Notes: a model not told the origin generated them from the sequence alone. A DNA stretch of 64,000 nt from Gymnorhina tibicen (GCA_013399875.1 VXAZ01004636.1:372001-436000); one strand, 5' to 3'. Counted from the first letter of the stretch, positions 42,332 to 55,420 are shown. A program made the numbers and translations.

Positions 42332-42966
42332 TGTGAAAAATGAGGTTCACTCTCCTGTTAAAAGTTTTAATAAAAGGATAATAGGGGACAAAGACAATAA
42401 AGCAAAAGTACAGCGCTGGGGCGCTGGGTGTCCTGGCTCTCAGCCAGGAGCACACCTGCTATAGTGGAGACATCCCTTACATACCCTTACGTACCTTTAC
42501 TATTGCATCATCCTAATGCCTATTCATAAACAATTATGCATATTCAAACTTTTTCTCAAACTAGTTTACATGTTCCAGGAACTGTTTAGCCTGGCTCTTC
42601 CTCGGGTCCGCCTTTTTAGAGCATGCATATTCCTTGGCTGTGGTTTTAGTCCGTTTTTGTTATCACCTCCAGCTTGGGCCTTGGTCCGTGGTGTCTGCAG
42701 ACGGTGGCTGCTGATAGTTGGCAAGTCAGTAGCAGGGGTCTTCATTATACGTTCACTGGGAGTTATCCAACCAAGCAGACAGTTCAATTACCACAAGCAT
42801 AACCATATCAGCTATTTTACTACTACTAATAACAGAAATAAAGGCATTAGTTATTGTTACAAAAAACCCTATATCCTTATAGTAAAGCTACTTTAACATT
42901 ATACATATAGCATTCTTTTAATAATTGCAAAAAGCCAATATTATAATATGTATTTATAACAATATC
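42332..42966 (-). mobile_element. Solo LTR of an endogenous retrovirus (ERVL-like), antisense
   Basis: Read on the minus strand, it starts TGTTATAAATACATATTATA at about 42961 (or six bases earlier at TGATATTG). It runs through 'GTTGGATAACTCCCAG' and the GC-rich 'CCAGCGCCCCAGCGCTG', then 'TTGCTTTATTGTCTTTGTCC' and an ATTAAA poly(A)-type signal. It ends near CCTCATTTTTCACA at 42332. This layout (TG...CA ends, U3, GC-rich core, T-rich R/U5) matches avian ERV LTRs as I remember them. No retroviral gene lies beside it, so it is a solo LTR. I could not identify a clean target-site duplication, and the ends are approximate. Confidence 0.75.
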
Positions 42967-44120
42967 AGAAGAGCTGCTGGCCTGTACTGAGAGCAGTTCA
43001 TCCTGAAATGAACTGTCACCTCCTTAAGTACCATAGGGAGAGCTGACCTAACCACGTACTTACATGCTGGCAAAATTATGTTTACACTGGAGGGTGTGCT
43101 AAGACGTGTATTTTGCCAGGCCAAGCCTAAACTTAAATCCCCACAAATGCAACTACCCACTGTGGTTATTGAAGTGCCACCTTCAGTATCTTCAACCCAA
43201 GGGACTGCTTAGAGCACCTCCCTAGCTCAGCACAGTTCACTTGCTCCCAGGGGAGGATGAAGCCATTTCAGCAAGATCTGTCCTTTGCAAGGTGATAGAT
43301 ACTCTTCACTCTCACTGGATGAGAATCCTGTTTTGCTTACTTCCTTTTTCTTTCCTAACAAAGCTCTTCCACTTGGCTGCAAATTTGGCCTCTGTCCTCT
43401 TTGTTCTAATGCTGCTGCACACATGCCAATAAATTCCCACTGCAGACAGGGCCACTACACAGAGTAGGGGACCGGCTGAAGAGAAACAAGGAACAGGGGC
43501 CTCCAGACCACTCTGAAGCCCAGCATCAGCTAAGCCCAAAATCTGCTGTAGGAAAGTCACCCTGGTCGCCCTGTTAGCATGACGGCTGGCAGTTCTTTTT
43601 TGAGGCCAGGCTATTAATTTCATTATCAGTCTCCAAGTGACAGAATTTTACCTTAATTTCTCCACCACAGCATGATGCTTGTGGCCATTCTGGACATTAG
43701 CAGGGATACAGGTGTGACCCAGCCTTGCAACCTAAGAGAAACTGTTTCAGAAAGCATTCCATGACTCACACCCCAGGTCAACCCACAAGGAATTGCATGC
43801 AGCACACTGAAGCAAATAGAGGCCAGAGACTATGGCACTTGTGCTGTTCCTGGATCCTCCCATCCTCAGAACAAGCACAAGACAGCAGAAAAAAAATCTG
43901 TCATCAGATAAGCCACTCTTGAGAAATCTGCTAGCTAATATTAAGCTGTCACAAAAGCAAACAAGGAAACACCAGAGAAAACACAATTTCCATGCCACTA
44001 TGTGCTTTGCATAAGACTGAAAAGAACAGTAAAAAGCCATACAAGAAGAGGAAATGGCCTCAAGCTGCATCAGGGGATGTTTAGACTGAGACAACCAAAA
44101 GTGTTGCAAACACACGAGCA

Positions 44121-44297
44121 GGCTGCCCAGGAAAGTGGTTGAGTCACCAGCCCTGGAGATAAAAGACTAAACGTGTACAGTAAAAGTAGATGTGGCACTT
44201 TAGGACACAGTTTACTGGTGGACTGAGCAGTGCTGGGCTGACAGTTGGACCTGATGGTCTCAAAAGTCATTTTGAAGCTAAACAATTCTATGATTCC
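44121..44297 (+). mobile_element. CR1 retroposon 3' end, sense orientation
   Basis: About 177 bp containing 'ggctgcccaggaaagtggtt', 'gagtcaccagccctggagat', 'tagatgtggcactttaggac', 'gtgctgggctgacagttgga' and 'cctgatggtctcaaaagtca', and ending 'aacaattctatgattc'. These are the CR1 3' UTR blocks in order, with the typical tail. It is moderately diverged and truncated at the 5' side. Confidence 0.9.
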
Positions 44298-47200
44298 GCA
44301 GTAGAGACTGCTCGGGGTTCTGTGGGAGGCAGAGAATGTCACAGCATGCATTGTATATCCAGTGCTCTGATTAGGTTCATAGGTCCCAGTCAGGGAAGAT
44401 ACTAACTGCACATTTTTCAGCAGATCTTATATATTTGCAGACTTGATCCCTCTGGGTGCCCAAGAATATTCATGAGCCAAAATGCCAATCTAAAGGAGGA
44501 AGATTATCTTTATGATTAAGGCTTAGGTACTCACATGGCGCCTCATACTGTAAAAGAGATTACATAGAGAAAATATTTAACTTCAGAAAAGCCCTGTGAG
44601 ACATGGGAGATCAGTTCCACAAAAGAAGTACAAAAACAAAGATCAAAAAATTACATTACATTGCTTTTCACCATGGCAAAGTCTAAAAATGAAAATGAAT
44701 CTTATTCCCAGGCTAGCACTTCGAACATCCTTGTCTTCACTGAGGCAGAAAGTCTTTTCTTTTTGCTTACCTTATCTCTTTATTGTTAGGCAGAGTAATA
44801 GCACTGGAAGAATACTGAAATATATGCACAGATTCTACCCAAACTGCAGCTTTTCTCAAAATATTAAATTCTGTAAAATGTGTAGGCTAATTGAAAGATG
44901 GCATGACCAAAATTTATGTCATTAAGTAGGATAAAGCAAGGTCAGACAACATGGCTAAAAAATAATCTAAAAAGCATTTTCCCTTTTAACTGAAAATCTA
45001 CAACTTTTAGACTGTTTGAAAGTTCAGATGTCAGCCACATACATTCACACTTGTGTTTTACTGGTCACTAATGTGGACTTGTAACTGTTACCTAAACAGG
45101 CATCAGAAGAGGCAACTGAAAGTCTTCCCTTATCTCTCTCTCTCTCACAAACACACTTCTGCTTTTTAATCCTAAAGTTTTCTATTTTCAAATAAAAAGC
45201 ACCACAAAGTATAAAAAAAAGAGATGGAAAGAACTGAAAGAATGTATAATCTGTCTGGAAAATAACTATTTTAGTTATTCTGGTAACTTTAAAAGAATTA
45301 TTTTCCAAGTATAGGCATAAACTGATGAGCTCTCATGACAAAGAGTTTCTAGTGTATTCCTTTCTGGAGTTTAGCTGAATACTTGAGAAAGAAAGCATGA
45401 GGACCGCAGAGAAAACACAGCCTGTGGTCTCTGTCTCACCCCCCTAAGAAAAGCTTATGTGACTCTGACTTCTAGGTCACTGAAATAATCTGATAGAGAG
45501 AAGTGAGTAAGTTGAAATCTTGACTCTTTTCTGGTGTGGCTGCTCTCATTACAGTCATCCTGCAGTGACAATGGAACTCGGAGCAAGTAGATCCACCCCT
45601 CCTTTAACCACGAGGTGAGTGGGTTTACTGCAGCCAGAGAGGTGCAAAGCTAAAAGCCCTGGTGTTCTTTAGGAAGGAGACACTGAGTTATTCTTGCATT
45701 ACTAAGCAGGCACTTGCCCAAGAACATTGTACTCACATATTTTAAAAACATAAAACTCCTTCTGTAGTAATTTATGGTTCTGCAAGGTGACAAAAACTAA
45801 TTAACTTTGCTCATTTCATAAAATGAATTAGAAATCTGCAGGAGAAAAGACACCTGGTGTTGCTTGAACAACACATATACAGCAAACAATAGTTCTTAAC
45901 TTAAAAAAGACAAAGTTAGTCAGATTACTTTGTGATTTAATTGAAAACCCGTGCTGCACAAAGCAAATAAAACCACACAGAACTTGTAATGTTTGAGGAG
46001 AGTTTTGACACAAAGTTGTTCTTCCATTCTAACCAGCAGTACTGGTCTTGGATTATTTCAGTCACGTTTTATTCATTTTTCCCCTTGAGAAAAACAACAT
46101 CCTTTTCCTTTTGCTTCCAGTAGCACTAACTTATAAATTCCCACTAAAACTCATATTTTGTGTCTCAGTAGGACAGAGATTTGGACAGATGGGAGTGTGT
46201 GTATATAGAAAACAGTCATTTCTAGCTGAGGGAGACCCTTCAAGGCTATACAAAAGGTAACAGGCAATGTGCTATACATACCTTCAGAGTCAGAGGCAGT
46301 GTCTAGTTCAAACATTCACTGGGAGACAGAACAGGATTTGTTACTATGGATGAAAGTTCTCCCTCACAATGCCTTTGTGCTGATACTGCTCAATCATCAC
46401 TGGAAACCACTGACAAGCTACAAAGGAACATAGGCAGTAACTAGTTTACATTTAACTAATAAGACACATACAGCTTTTTCACCATAGAAGAGTGTAATTC
46501 TAGCAACTATCACATGTGGCACTGCTCAGAAGAGGCACATTATCTTTATATGTACACAATATAAAAATAATTTACTTGAAGTTCAGAATTAGTATCTGGC
46601 AGAATGTCTCACACTCATTATTTGAATCATCTGCTGGAAACAATAGAAGAATTTGAACTACAGTTGAACTCTTCACCCACAATTGAAGAACAGGGCTAGT
46701 CAATGGAATGTAGCCAGTTCCCTGAGCTGTAAATTAACTTCAGTTTAGTTAGAAACACAAGTTGACAGTGGAACAGTATCAGAAGCAGATCCTGCAATAT
46801 ATAGTGGATTTGCCAGATCCTCTCTGTCAGCTGTCAGACAGAAGCTGTTGCTGGTACAGCCAGTAATTTGGCAAGGCTATATCTACTTCAAGTGCTTGTC
46901 TAATTTAGTCCCACTATTAGGCCATTCAGTTGGTGTTGAGGGTTGCAGAGTCCAGCACTGGACTCTGCCAATTTTTCATGGATCCTGAAGTTGAAAAGAA
47001 AAGCAAACAATGCTAAGATGACTTTGAAATAACAGAGAAATTGCTTTTTACAAGTATGACATGCTTCAAGTGTTCCTTTTGAGGTGATTTGAAAACGAAG
47101 AGTTGCTTGGGTTTGGTTGTTTTTCAGTTGTTTATTTCTTTTCCTGAAGACCTGTATCCTCCCTTCAGCTTTACTCACCTTGCACTAAAAATGCTGGATT

Positions 47201-47615
47201 TGCAAAGTGGGACAGATGCACTTTGCAGGTATTATTTACATCTGCAGCTGTAACTTGGCACTCCATCTAGAAGGCTTTTGACAACATTGGCAGTTTTAAG
47301 CACACACAAAGTACTAGTAGCGAACAAAACTGATGGCTTGCAGACAATCCCAAATTATCATTAAAGGAAGCTCCAAACACAGCTGGAAACCAAAACGTTG
47401 GACAATCAATTTACACCAATCCTCTTATGGAGGAAGGAAAGAAAAATGGACTTCTGCCATCAGCCTAGAAAAGATAATTTTTTGTTCAGTCTTACTTAGA
47501 AAACTCCATAGACTACCGAGTATTTAGCCCTTGTTCTGCTTTTAGTACCTTATTTCAAACAAGAATTTTTCTAACCCAGTTCTCAGCTCACACCTGTGAT
47601 GGAGGTAATAAAACC

Positions 47616-47690
47616 ATAATATGGTTTGGGTTCAAAGGGACCTTAAAGATCATCCAATTCTAACACCCCTGCCATAGGGGGTAGTAACTA
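47616..47690 (-). mobile_element. CR1 retroposon 3' end, antisense
   Basis: The plus strand reads 'atatggtttgggttcaaagg', 'gaccttaaagatcatccaat' and 'acacccctgccataggggg'. This is the reverse complement of the CR1 3' UTR. Similarity stops after about 75 bp. Confidence 0.8.
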
Positions 47691-48828
47691 GACAACAATA
47701 CCTGCCCAGCTCTCCACATGCAGCACTACTGCCTTCCTCTCATCTCTCTTCTCTAATTAATGCCTCTCCTTATCCTAATTTAGGTCTAATCCCTGAATTC
47801 CAGTGCTGCATTCTTGATACATTTGCCTGTTCCTTCAAAAGACAAGAGTCACTAATATCCAGTGAAAAACCTCATGTCTCAGGCTATTCATTGATAGAAT
47901 AAAGTTAAAGAAGAGAGAGCATGGAGGCTGATCTTTTTTCTTACAGCACTCATTCAGCTGTTTACTCATGAAAACTCTGTTATCAATTCCAGTGGTAAAA
48001 GCTCTTTTCAGATATATTCCCTCCTCAGAAACTCAGCTGTTTGTTGCATATTGCCCAGACTCGTTGGGGTTTTTCTGCAGCCACTGCTGCAAGTTTTCCT
48101 GCTTGCTGCTCAGCTAGAGATCAAGCACTATTTGCTCTATGAAAGTACACAAGGCTGTCAAGTGTCATTAGCAGGTGACAAATTCAAAGCTAGGAAAACA
48201 GAACATTCTGTAACATGCTCAGGGGTGAAACTGTGTACACAAGCCCAGTAATCTTCCCTCACAGCCCCCCGGCATTTGTAACTTTAAAAACAACATCAGT
48301 ATGGCAATCATGAGTGAGAAAGGGCATCAACATCACCTATTGTTCTCTACCAATCTGAGGTGAGAACATATATATCAAAAACATAGGATGCCTTAAGGCC
48401 TAGAAGGATGCACCATGATAAAACCTTTTCATTCAGGCCCATAAAACCTTTTCTGATGCCAGTGTGTGGGGTTTTAACATTTTTATCTCTTATTGGCAAG
48501 TACTTCCTTTACCATTATATTTGGTCACTTCTGGTGCTCCAAAAGCAGGAGAGTTGGCTCTCACTGCCCAGTAAAATCTGTGTCACTTTGGTTCCTGTTA
48601 AGAGTCAATCATAATTTCAACATGCTTCATGGAGAAGATGAAGTAATGGCAAAACTACCCAGATACAAAGACTGTAGCTCATACCCTCCTGTGTGTGAAG
48701 GTTTTTCTCCTTTTTTGGTGAAGAGAGTTTAGTCTGTGACATGTATTTTTTATTCGCATGAACACAACCACAAACACCACATTTCCTGACCCAATTTTTC
48801 ACTATATGTTAAATATTCACACCCCTGA

Positions 48829-48839
48829 ATATATATATA

Positions 48840-48870
<31 letters not shown>

Positions 48871-48872
48871 AT
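48829..48872. repeat. (TA)n(TG)n microsatellite
   Basis: An AT dinucleotide run passes directly into about 15 GT units. Long TG runs of this type can form Z-DNA and are usually length-polymorphic. Confidence 0.95.
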
Positions 48873-51800
48873 GCCTGTCAAGTGTCAGCAGTAAAAAGAC
48901 ACGGCCATATTGCTAGTCAGAATTATGGTTCCAGATACACTAACACTCATATTAGAAGAAATATAAATACGTATTTTAAAAAAGGAAACAACAAACCACC
49001 AATCTACTGATTACAGATACTCTGCATTTCCTCTTGTCCATTAGCTTTAGCAATGGTGGCTAACACCTTGTGTCAGCAGCAGATGGACAATGCCATCTGT
49101 ATTCTAGGAATTCTGTCTCACACTGGCATGGCACAGGGCATCCTGCCACAGTTATCAGTCAGGATTTACACATCAGTGCTGGGATCTCACCATTTTAAGT
49201 GTGGAACAGTGTAGCCCTTTCTGCTGTATTATTTCCAAGTAGTTTCCAGGAGATCAGGAACCATAACCTTCCTGAAATAAAGGAACATTAGTGCTCTTAA
49301 AGAACACCTTGTTTCGGTATGTATCTATTGTTTGCTGAAATATACCCTTGCAAATGGTGGTAGTTTTTTTGGCATTCTTTTTTTAGCTTTGTTTTTTGCA
49401 AGTCTACCTGGGGAGGAGGGGAGGGAAGAATAGTTCCAACTTACCAGCTTGGTTGAACCCAGCCTTTATTGTCCAAGAACTGTTCCACAATTAGTCAAAT
49501 ACACATTTTGCAAAAAAACTAATTTTTTATGCACTAGCATGTGGCAAAATCTTTCTAGCCTAACCTTTTTCACATATATACCTCAGGAGTCTGGTATGGT
49601 TTTAGTGACAATTTCAGCAGTTCTTCTCTGAAACAACCTGCAAAATTTCATCTCAGTTGTGACTAAGAAAAATGGCCTGAATCAATTTTTAACTGAAAAT
49701 ATGTTTTATAGTACCATGTCACTCTTCTGCAAGCTGCCTAATAACTAGAGATGCAAATATATATTCAAATAGTTATTTTTATTTCATAACCATAAAGACA
49801 TTGGCTCTATGACTTTCAATTGCCAACAGAGTCCAGAGATGAAATTATTAATAGCTACTCATGACAACAGCAAAATTACTTTAAAAAGGTGGGTGAAATG
49901 TCCTGGAAATGGCTATTCATTGCTGCATTAGACAATATTAAAGTAATCTAAAGACCAGTGATTTCAGCAAATCACTGAAACTCTCCCATTCAGGTATATG
50001 GACTATTCCAACAAGACAAGTTAGGACACTGCACATTTTTAGCTACTGTCAGAGCAAACTTGAGCTGAGAGGGTCAGGTAAAAACCATGAAATTATCCCT
50101 GTTTGAAGTAAAACACAAGCTCACTTCTCTTCTTCCTCTCCCTCTGACTTCAGTGAGAAAGAGTGCTTCAATTCACAGACCTCCACTCTGATTTACTGTC
50201 ACTATTGTATAAACTGGACTCCTAACACCCTCACTGGTAAACACAGACATAGAAAAAATGACTTCATCCAAATCTAGAACTGAAAATAACATGAAGAGAG
50301 GGACATGCCAGTGTCATGTCTTTTTAAGAATAAACAACTACTCTGCTTCCCACTGTTGAATTTGTAATTAAGGTGTTTTACCATAGGCCTACATTTTGGT
50401 ACTCCTGCAAAGTGCACTATTTGCTTAAAACAAGTGCCAAAATCATGGAGAATGGCATTATATTATAGGCAGAAAATGCATGTCAGAAGGTTAGAAGCTA
50501 TTGGGTTTTTGGGCTTCTTTTGGGGAGGTTTTTTGTGGGTTTTTGTGTTGTATTTTTTTAAATAAGAATAGTAAGTAGAAATATATATGGTAACCTTTGA
50601 GTTAGTAGTCAGGAGATATATCTAGCGCTAGCATAAACTGCTTTGTTCACAAAGGTAAGCTCAGTCATGCTCATTTGCACACATTGAGAAGCACGACCTT
50701 CAGTCAGCTGAATCAACATTTCAGTCTTTGGGCAGTAAAGGCGCCTCAAAAACCAGCTCCTTCTTTGCCCCCCTCTGCATGGGCAGGACACGCTGGCACT
50801 TAATGGGTGCCAGAAGAAAGATGCGACTGCTGTCTGCTGCATCAGCACTACTTGCACAGAACTGTTCCAGAATACAGGTCCACATACTGAGGCACTTATT
50901 ACTTTTACGTGGGATGCTCAAGTAGCTCAGTGGTTCTAGACCTCAGTTGCTTACCTGCTGTACAGAAAGCTTCTCTTTTGCTATTGGTAACTTTTCCCCC
51001 GGAGGTAGTTTACAGCAGGGTGAAAATGTCCACAGACAGACAAGCTGTGGAGACATGTTATAAGCATGGAAAGAATGAAACAAGAAGCAGTAAAAACCTT
51101 AAGGATTTTCTCTGACATAAGTGCAGCTAATGTTTCTTCTAGTTTTGTATGAAGAAGCAGAAATGTCAAGTGCATAGGAGAATTTTAAAAGGTGAAAACC
51201 AGGAAGCAAATAGATCACCTGAAATAAGGAAAAAATGGTACTACACTCCCCACAACTGCATTTTCCCCTACAAAATAATTTCTATTGATTTTTGCTGTGA
51301 ACATATGGCAGAAAAAGCAAGGCACTCAAACTTTTATGAAATAGTTGGGTTTCTTTGCAGAATTGCAGCCAAAACAAGGGCAGCTCACTGCAGAAACCTC
51401 AGACAGAACAGCCCACAACAACAGTTCTAGAGTGACAATCATCCTTCTCCCACTGATTCCTTGTGTGACTTCCCTTAATAATGCACTCTGAGTGTGAAGG
51501 TAAGAAGTGCTCTGCACAAACCCTACAAGGACTGAAGGAAAATTTACTGAACTCAGCAAGCCCAGGACACACCTATTCAGCAGCTGGGTTAAGTCCCAGC
51601 CCGAAGTATTCTTATCCAGCTGTGGGACATTCAGGGGCAACCAGACCAGCTGTAGATCTAATATTCAGATGTTTCTGGGCAGCCACAGAGACATGAAAGC
51701 AATGTACTGCATTACACAGAGGCTTTAGACATGATGTGTGTGTCAGCCTCACTCTGTGCATGTGCCCGTGTATCATGGCAGACTCTCTACTTGTGAACTG

Positions 51801-54007
51801 CACAGAAAAAGAAACAAAACAAGGCAAGAAACAAAACTAACATGCTTTTAAGGACAAAAGATAAAAACCTTTCTCAGTAACATTTGTGTCTATTTCAGAA
51901 AGTCCCTTATCTCTGAAGAAACAATCTCTTCAATAGGATAGTTATACTGGGGTTTTCACTGTGGGAAATGTACAAAATTAAATTCATTCTTTCTGGTTCT
52001 TTATTTCTGTGGCCCTGAACTCCTCTATCATCTGTCTAAAAGAGTTTTGTTTGCTGTTTTGTTTATATTTCCCATGCTGTATGAAGCAATCTTTTTCTAG
52101 AAACAATGAAGCATGAGCTAATGTATTTATGATTCCCAGAATCACTGTGTTTTCTTTGTGTTACCTCCTTCAAGAAAAAAACAGGTTTTCTTCCCCCAGG
52201 ACACAGTCCAGTTTACAGTGTTGGGCACCACAACAGAAACAGCCAGAAACAGTGCCGGTTTTAAGAGTGGTTTAAAGGAAATTCTTTTAAACATCCTTAC
52301 CAGCATCATCCTACTTATTTGTCTGTCTCTTCAGCAACCTGTATAAGGTAATGCCTTATCCTCCTATTTTGCTTTATTATACAGAAAGTAATCGAGGAAA
52401 CTTGTTATACCTTATGAGCAGTGTTCAGCTGTTGTGTAAAATTTCAAGTAAAAATACTATCCTATAGTATATAGTCCTATAGACTATATGTCAATTATGA
52501 TTATCTGCTTCAGCTTTCTCCTAAGCCATACTCACTGTTATGCTCTTCAGTCCAGCAATTTTGCCTTGGATAGAAGCAGAAATCCTTGGCTTCAGTAAAA
52601 GTGCACCAGAGGTCCAGAAAGAGTAGAGCAATGAGCCTACAGCTGTGAGGTGAATAGCATCAGGCAATGCTCAGCTACATAATAGGAACTGGTATGTGTG
52701 CTACAAAAATTACTGTGGTTTGATTTTTTACTTATTGCTTTTTATTGCTGCCTTTTCATGTCCTTTCTGAATCAGGTTCAGAGGTACTACATGCAGTGCC
52801 TTCAAACCATTTGTCACAAACCAGCAATGAAGTAGAACTCTAAAAGGAAAATTAACATCCAACAGTTTCCTCAAAGATGAGCTTGATCTCTAACTAGTCA
52901 TCAAACTGACCCAAGACTCTGCTAGTGGGGATGCAATCTTAGCAGCTTGTAAAGATACAGCTTGAACTGTTAGAGGGTACAGGACTGGGACACATAATTC
53001 AGTTAAAATTAAATGAAAGCAAACAGAAGCTAAAGTCTGTAATCAGACAGTTTTCAATTTCAAAAAGCAAAACCCGCACAAGAGCATGCTCATCGTGTTA
53101 AAGTTTTACAGATAAAGTGTACATATACATTTGCATAAAGTTTGAGTATTTTGAAACCTCAATACTTCCTTGTTCACTTCCCACCTTTGCCAAGATGTGC
53201 CAAATACTCCATATAAAAAGAACACTGAACTTATGGTCTCTGAAGATGTCTACTGAGAAATCTATCATGAAGTTTTCCAAATGTTTGTTAATCATTTTAA
53301 AACTATAAATCTCAAAACCATAAGCCAAATACAATCCCATGATTTTTACGTAAGTATCACAATACCAGCAGAGACAGTAAAAAAACACAGTCTGAACAGC
53401 CAAGAGGATGGAAATGTAATTTCTTCTCAATTTCTGTCATAGTTCAAAGGAAGTACTGATTAAAAAAAGAACAGTTCTTTTGAAAATAGTCATTACTACT
53501 TGACACAAATAAGAACATTCCTTATGTGAACACAAATGAAAAAAGTGGAACACAGTGGTTCACAACAGGATACTGTATCTTACTACAAAACCTGTACTTG
53601 ACAGCAAATTACATACAAAGTATACCCAGGAAAAATTTTGCTTAAGTAGCAGTCAGTGGGAGTATCACTAATTTTCCTTAATGATATTTTATTACATAAC
53701 CAAAAATTAAAGGAAGATCAGAGCCAGCCCTAAGTATTTTTAGGAGCGGGCCTACAAAACAACTTTACAGGCCTCATGCAAGTAGGTATTTCTCAAATAA
53801 CTAATCCAAATAACTGGAGAGAGACAGCAAGCTGATTCACCATAGGTTTATGTTACCTGCCACCTGTAAACCTGGATATTCAGCTACATGTCTCTGACAC
53901 GTTACTTATACCATAAATCAGTCAGTGACAAGGGGGTACTCAAGTGGCAGTCCAGATTCCTCATTTTCAGCAGTAGTCATTCAATCAAAATGAAGCAAAA
54001 ACCCATG

Positions 54008-54208
54008 TTTCTCCCCCAGAGGGTGGCTGGGCACTGGAACAGGCTCCCCAGGGCAGTGGTCACAGCAGCAGCCTGACAGAGCTCCAGAAGCGTTTGGACA
54101 ATGCTCTCAGACTCATGGTGCGGCTCTTGGGGTGTCCTGTGCTGGGCCAGGAGTTGGACTCCATGATCCTGATGGGTCCCTTCCAACCCAGCACATTCTG
54201 TGATTCTA
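54008..54208 (+). mobile_element. CR1 retroposon 3' end, sense orientation
   Basis: About 200 bp: 'ctcccccagagggtggctgg', 'gcactggaacaggctcccca', 'gcctgacagagctccagaag', 'cgtttggacaatgctctcag', 'tcctgtgctgggccaggagt' and 'gatcctgatgggtcccttcc', ending 'cacattctgtgattcta'. It is the same CR1 type as the 31.3 kb copy, less diverged at its 3' end and 5'-truncated. Confidence 0.9.
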
Positions 54209-54342
54209 CACACTTTCCTTGGCAAAGTCAGTCATTTCTGTATGCAAGTTTCAAATTCTGTCTGTAAATCATTCCCTGTAGTGTCTATAAACATTACACA
54301 ACTTGCAGTACTACTGCATGACTTCCAATACGGGAGGAATCA

Positions 54343-54468
54343 CTGGAAGCTTTCAAGGTGCAATTGGACAAGGTGTTTATAATTTTATTTGGGCTCCCTT
54401 TCCCATGAGTCTTTGGGCCAGATGATCTTGTGAGATCCCTTGTAATCTGGGCTGTTCCATGATCTTAC
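54343..54468 (+). mobile_element. CR1 retroposon 3' end, second and older copy, sense orientation
   Basis: It contains 'ctggaagctttcaaggtgca', 'attggacaaggtgtttataa', 'ttgggccagatgatcttgtg' and 'agatcccttgtaatctgggc', and ends 'tgttccatgatctta'. The blocks correspond to the CR1 3' UTR of a different, more diverged subfamily than the copy about 135 bp upstream, in the same orientation. Confidence 0.75.
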
Positions 54469-55369
54469 AGCTGTAAAACACGCTAGTGGACACTGAGAAG
54501 ACTAGAGCCATCAGCCTTTCTATGCAAATATGTAGCCAAATGAGGGTGGGAGACTGTGAATAAGGGGAAGATAAAAGCAACAAAGAAATCCTATTCAACC
54601 ATTTCCTTACTGATGTCACACCCTTATCACTCACCTGTGCACATTCTCTCCCTGCCATTAGTCTAAGAGGTTCTTACATTGGGCTAACATGACAATAATT
54701 TTGGAAGGAGACAGAGGGGTCTCTGTGGTAAGAGACCCGAAGCCCTCCCATATCAGACATAAAAAGCTGAGCCAATCTTGCAAACACCAAGGTCAGTGCA
54801 GGAGGGTGGAAGGGTGGGGTAGCTGGTGTGCCTAAAGGGAAACTGGCAAGAGGAGCCACTGTGAAACTGATATCCTGAAGGCTATGCTGTATATCCTGTA
54901 GCCTAGAACAGGACCCACACTTCACAGTTCAAGGAAAATGCACTGCTTTCTGATTAGAATTATGCCTCATGCACATACTTCTTTCAAGTTAAGTTTTCAC
55001 TGGCTAGATGACACATGGAAACCAAACGGCTGTGAGACACACTGGTCAAATAACAGTCATTGTGCTGTTAATACAAAATTCCTCCTGTAGACACAAACAT
55101 TCTGGACAACAGAGAACTGAGCTGTGAGCTAGTAACGCCTGCAAAGCAATTAAGCCAACATATCACAATGCACACTATGGCTCAGAATGAATTAACAGGA
55201 AATAAGGCTCTCTTCTGAAAACTGAGAAATACAGAAAAGCAGCAGAATGATACAGACAACAATTACCTGATAGCTTCAAAGTGGTATTATAGGTTCCAGG
55301 TGGAATCCTTCAAAATCCCTGCAAGCTGACCTGGAATAGGGAGGGAGGGAAGGAGAGAGGGAACTCATA

Positions 55370-55420
55370 AAACCCCCAAACAAACCAACCAAAACCAAAA
55401 AAAAAAACCCAACCAAACCA
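55370..55420. repeat. (CCAAA)n low-complexity tract with A run
   Basis: Imperfect CCAA/CAAA units surrounding an 11-base A run. Confidence 0.7.

Noticed and set aside
42216..42896. Open frames of 60-126 codons on both strands
   Set aside because: They fall in or across the solo LTR and resemble no retroviral or host protein.
50910..50960. tRNA-like A-box/B-box text ('tagctcagtggttctagacc')
   Set aside because: The A- and B-box-like motifs are run together with no room for the anticodon arm, and no cloverleaf can be formed.
53977..54225. 82-codon minus-strand frame
   Set aside because: It is the reverse strand of the CR1 3' end at 54008-54208.
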